From the NCBI GenBank assembly GCA_013374385.1, contig QBUR01000155.1, positions 1 to 8,761 on the forward strand: a stretch of 8,761 nucleotides of DNA. The letters are read 5' to 3'. The notes beneath the pieces are model-generated. The model worked only from the letters and a program-made list of their open reading frames with translations, was not told the origin of the DNA and did not search any database. The DNA is from Candidatus Methanocomedens sp. (GTDB lineage: Archaea; Halobacteriota; Methanosarcinia; Methanosarcinales; Methanocomedenaceae). The position numbers were made by a program, and so were the translations under genes. Numbering within the stretch: position 1 is the first letter of the stretch; each line of letters starts with the position of its first letter. This document shows, in pieces, positions 7,156 to 8,761 of the stretch.

Positions 7156-7791
7156 ATGAGCATTGAAAAAACAGAATCTGACCGATTCCTTATAGGGTTA
7201 TTCGTAACCGGAGTGATATCGGTTTCAATAATACTTTTCATATTCTATGAGTTTGGGCTTATACGTGAGTTATTACTGGTATTCAGCACACAGTTACTGT
7301 CAGGCAGGGAGTTCGCCATGCTAAATGGCGCCTCCCTGGGAATGTCCCTCTATATGATGATACTTGTCAGTTTCATATCTGATATGGGTTCCATGATGGT
7401 AGGGCTGCCAATTTTCGTAATATTCCATGAAGAGTTGAAGCGATTCCCGCTGATGGCACCGTTCATGAATTTCTCAGAGGTGATTACGTCCAATAAAAGC
7501 GGTTTGATGCACAAGTTCGGTCTTGTGGGAATTTTCATGATATGTTTCATTCCGTTCCAGATGACCGGGGGGCTGGCCACTGCATGTTTTGCAAAACTTT
7601 TGGGTTTTTCGGTGCGGGAGATAATACCTGTGATTGCCATCGCTTCCATTATAGCGTCTGTGTTCTGGGCAGTGACCGCCGATACGGTAATGCGGTACTT
7701 GGGACCGGTCCAGCACTATATCCCCTATTTCATCGTGCTGGTGGTGGCATCTATTTTGATATACAATTTTATGTATTACCGGAACAGGTAA
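7156..7791 (+). CDS. Small multidrug export family membrane protein
   Basis: A 211-residue integral membrane protein that resembles the small multi-drug export protein family (COG2426-like). Transport specificity has not been shown for most members, so the name is a family label. Hydrophobic segments lie near residues 11-31, 59-90 (probably two, around DMGSMMVGLPIFVIF), 120-142, 149-172 and 187-206. The loop between the second and third regions contains the polar run HEELKRFP and a conserved-looking Lys/Asn/Ser stretch. The ATG at 7156 has only GGAA about 6 nt upstream. The 80 bp between cbiA and this gene shows no convincing TATA box or terminator, so it may be co-transcribed with cbiA or have its own weak promoter. 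It ends in TAA 2 bp from the stop of the convergent nucleotidyltransferase gene. Confidence 0.78.
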   Translation: MSIEKTESDRFLIGLFVTGVISVSIILFIFYEFGLIRELLLVFSTQLLSGREFAMLNGASLGMSLYMMILVSFISDMGSMMVGLPIFVIFHEELKRFPLMAPFMNFSEVITSNKSGLMHKFGLVGIFMICFIPFQMTGGLATACFAKLLGFSVREIIPVIAIASIIASVFWAVTADTVMRYLGPVQHYIPYFIVLVVASILIYNFMYYRNR

Positions 7792-7793
7792 CC

Positions 7794-8522
7794 TCACTCT
7801 TCCCGCAGGTAAAATAAGCGGTTAGCTTCACGTAGGTCTTCGGGTGTACCCACATCAATGTGGTAGCCGGGAATGTCACTGAACACCACCCTGCGCCCCC
7901 GTTCTATCACCACTTTGAAGGCATCGGCCAGCTGGTACTCGTTGTTCACGCCCGGCTCAATATGGCTGATGGCATCAAATATTTCGGCACTCATGATATA
8001 GATGCCTGCAGACCCTTTTCTACGAGGTGCATCTTCTGGTTGCGGTTTTTCTATAACATCGGTCACGTCTAACCCATGGTATGCAATAATGCCGTGGCGG
8101 GTTGTGTCCTGGATATCTGTTACTCCAAGTGTCACGTCGGCTCCCTGTTGCTGGTGGAAGTCTCGCAGGTCGCGCATAAATGTTTTAGGATAAAAGAAAT
8201 TGTCCCCCAGTATTATTGCGAATGTATTGTTCCCAACCACATGACGACCGGTATATATGGCATTGGCAAGGCCCAGCCTTTCGTCCTGTACCACATAGGT
8301 CAGGTTCACTCCCATGCGCTGTCCTGAGCCGAGGTAGTCCAGTATGGCGTTCTTTTTCCAGCCAACCACAATAGTGATATCGGTGATGTCCGCCTCCCTG
8401 AACGCATCGATGACATGCTCGATGACGGCTTTGCCGCCTACAGGCAGCAGTTATTTCGGGATGGCGTTGGTGTATGGTTTTAGCCTGGTGCCCATACCAG
8501 CGGCGGGGATTAGTCCTTTCAT
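7794..8522 (-). pseudogene. Sugar-phosphate nucleotidyltransferase interrupted by TAA at codon 24
   Basis: Resembles the short glucose-1-phosphate thymidylyl-/uridylyltransferases that make NDP-sugars for surface polysaccharides. The frame starts at ATG 8522 with AGGAGA about 7 nt upstream and reads KGLIPAAGMGTRLKPYTNAI, then PK, then TAA (8453-8451), then LLPVGGK. All expected motifs are in one frame on both sides: the nucleotide loop AGMGTRLKP (8-16), IVVGWKK, ILGDNFF, the VIEKP segment and a C-terminal GTPEDLREANR. Length would be 242 residues including the stop position. The stop falls where related enzymes carry a sense codon, often Glu, Gln or Pro; Glu, Gln or Lys are single-base changes from TAA. 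The next in-frame ATG (8369) would drop the nucleotide-binding loop, so a shortened product should be inactive. It is either a real nonsense mutation or a base-call error. TAA is not the pyrrolysine codon. Confidence 0.85.
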
Positions 8523-8557
8523 GTTTGATTCTCCTATTTTCAGATTTGGTGCGTTTA

Positions 8558-8566
8558 CTAATTATA
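8558..8566 (-). promoter_or_regulatory. Possible TATA box of the nucleotidyltransferase gene
   Basis: The minus strand reads TATAATTAG from 8566 to 8558. A start about 25 bp downstream would lie near 8537, leaving a leader of about 15 nt with the AGGAGA ribosome site before the ATG at 8522. The intron 3' end lies about 95 bp further upstream, so this promoter would be intact whatever the intron did. Confidence 0.4.
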
Positions 8567-8660
8567 GTTGGTCATGATAACAGTGGAAACAGGACACAAT
8601 ATCAAATCCAGTTATCCAGGGAGTATATCAGATGCGATGCGACAACAAATCTGTGTAAAT

Positions 8661-8761
8661 GTCGAGTAGAGCCCATAGCGCACCTCTTGTTGGGGTAATA
8701 GCCCCAAGGTTACTATGAGCCCCCTCACAGAACCGGACATGAAGATTTCCCTCATCCGGCT
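8661..8761 (-). mobile_element. 3' end of a group II intron (domains V and VI), running off the right edge
   Basis: Read on the minus strand from 8761, the sequence has the hallmarks of the catalytic end of a group II intron. Domain V (8761-8730) is followed by a domain VI hairpin (about 8728-8663). Domain VI pairs CATAG with CTATG and has an apical TTGGGG/CCCCAA stem with a 6-nt loop. The distal strand ends CTACTCGAC, leaving an unpaired A at 8667, seven nucleotides from the predicted 3' splice end at 8661, where a branch-point A is expected; the intron ends in AC, fitting the usual AY. The 3' exon begins ATTTACACAG. Group II introns are established retroelements of Methanosarcina-type archaea. 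The ribozyme body and any maturase/reverse transcriptase lie beyond the window, so class and completeness cannot be judged. Confidence 0.85.
8730..8761 (-). ncRNA. Group II intron domain V (catalytic hairpin, first base outside the window)
   Basis: The catalytic triad AGC is at 8761-8759. The lower stem AGCCGGA/TCCGGTT has the typical G-U pair in the triad region, the two-nucleotide bulge is T8739-G8738, and the upper stem is TGAGG against TCTTCA with GAAA at 8749-8746. The 5' side of the upper stem is one base shorter than the 3' side. With the missing first G the domain would be 33 nt instead of the usual 34, so either one base is bulged or the loop is AAA. Confidence 0.8.

Noticed and set aside
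8451..8453. In-frame stop as a pyrrolysine or selenocysteine codon
   Set aside because: The codon is TAA; pyrrolysine uses TAG and selenocysteine TGA, and the family has neither residue at this site.
8574..8669. 31-codon plus-strand ORF between the broken gene and the intron
   Set aside because: It has no ribosome site, runs across the predicted intron junction, and is short enough to occur by chance.
8690..8707. TTGGGG/CCCCAA hairpin as a transcription terminator
   Set aside because: It has no T-run on either side and fits exactly as the apical stem of intron domain VI.
1..8761. CRISPR array, tRNA or rRNA gene, integrase attachment sites
   Set aside because: No regularly spaced repeats, no cloverleaf or rRNA-like stretch, and no integrase or transposase coding sequence was seen on either strand.

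Overview
The window looks like chromosomal DNA of a euryarchaeon, most likely of the Methanosarcinales or related methane-metabolising lineages (methanogens or anaerobic methanotrophs). The reasons are an NrpR nitrogen regulator, a zinc-finger RPA paired with an RPA-associated protein, archaeal TATA-type promoters combined with Shine-Dalgarno sites, a CbiA/CfbB-type diamide synthase, and a group II intron end, an element known from these archaea. The exact lineage is inference; no rRNA gene is present.

Left third (minus strand): glnA (glutamine synthetase, start at 2425) is followed after 7 nt by nrpR (start near 1096). The ammonium-assimilating enzyme and a 2-oxoglutarate-responsive repressor family therefore appear to form one operon. 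The promoter region before glnA (2426-2519) holds a BRE/TATA-like element and an inverted repeat. Beyond nrpR, positions 1-94 hold a possible promoter and perhaps the first codons of another minus-strand gene.

Middle (minus strand): an RPA single-stranded DNA-binding protein with three probable OB-folds and a zinc finger overlaps by 4 nt the gene for its RPA-associated partner (OB-fold, Thr/Ala-rich linker, C-terminal winged helix). This is a replication and repair module. The 100-bp gap before RPA is a divergent promoter region with a perfect 6-1-6 palindrome and an almost symmetric TATA element that may serve both directions.

Right half (plus strand): a 237-residue alpha-toroid protein of unknown function (six Trp-Leu helical repeats, cyclase-like but without a cyclase active-site motif) lies 2 nt before a complete cobyrinate or Ni-sirohydrochlorin a,c-diamide synthase. 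This pairing is the least explained part of the window. A small membrane protein of the small multidrug export family follows and converges, with a 2-bp gap, on a minus-strand sugar-phosphate nucleotidyltransferase whose reading frame is broken by TAA at codon 24.

Right edge: on the minus strand, 138 bp upstream of the broken gene's start, lies the 3' end of a group II intron: nearly all of domain V, a domain VI hairpin with a bulged branch-point A seven nucleotides from the end, and a predicted splice end at 8661. The rest of the intron, including any reverse transcriptase, lies outside the window.
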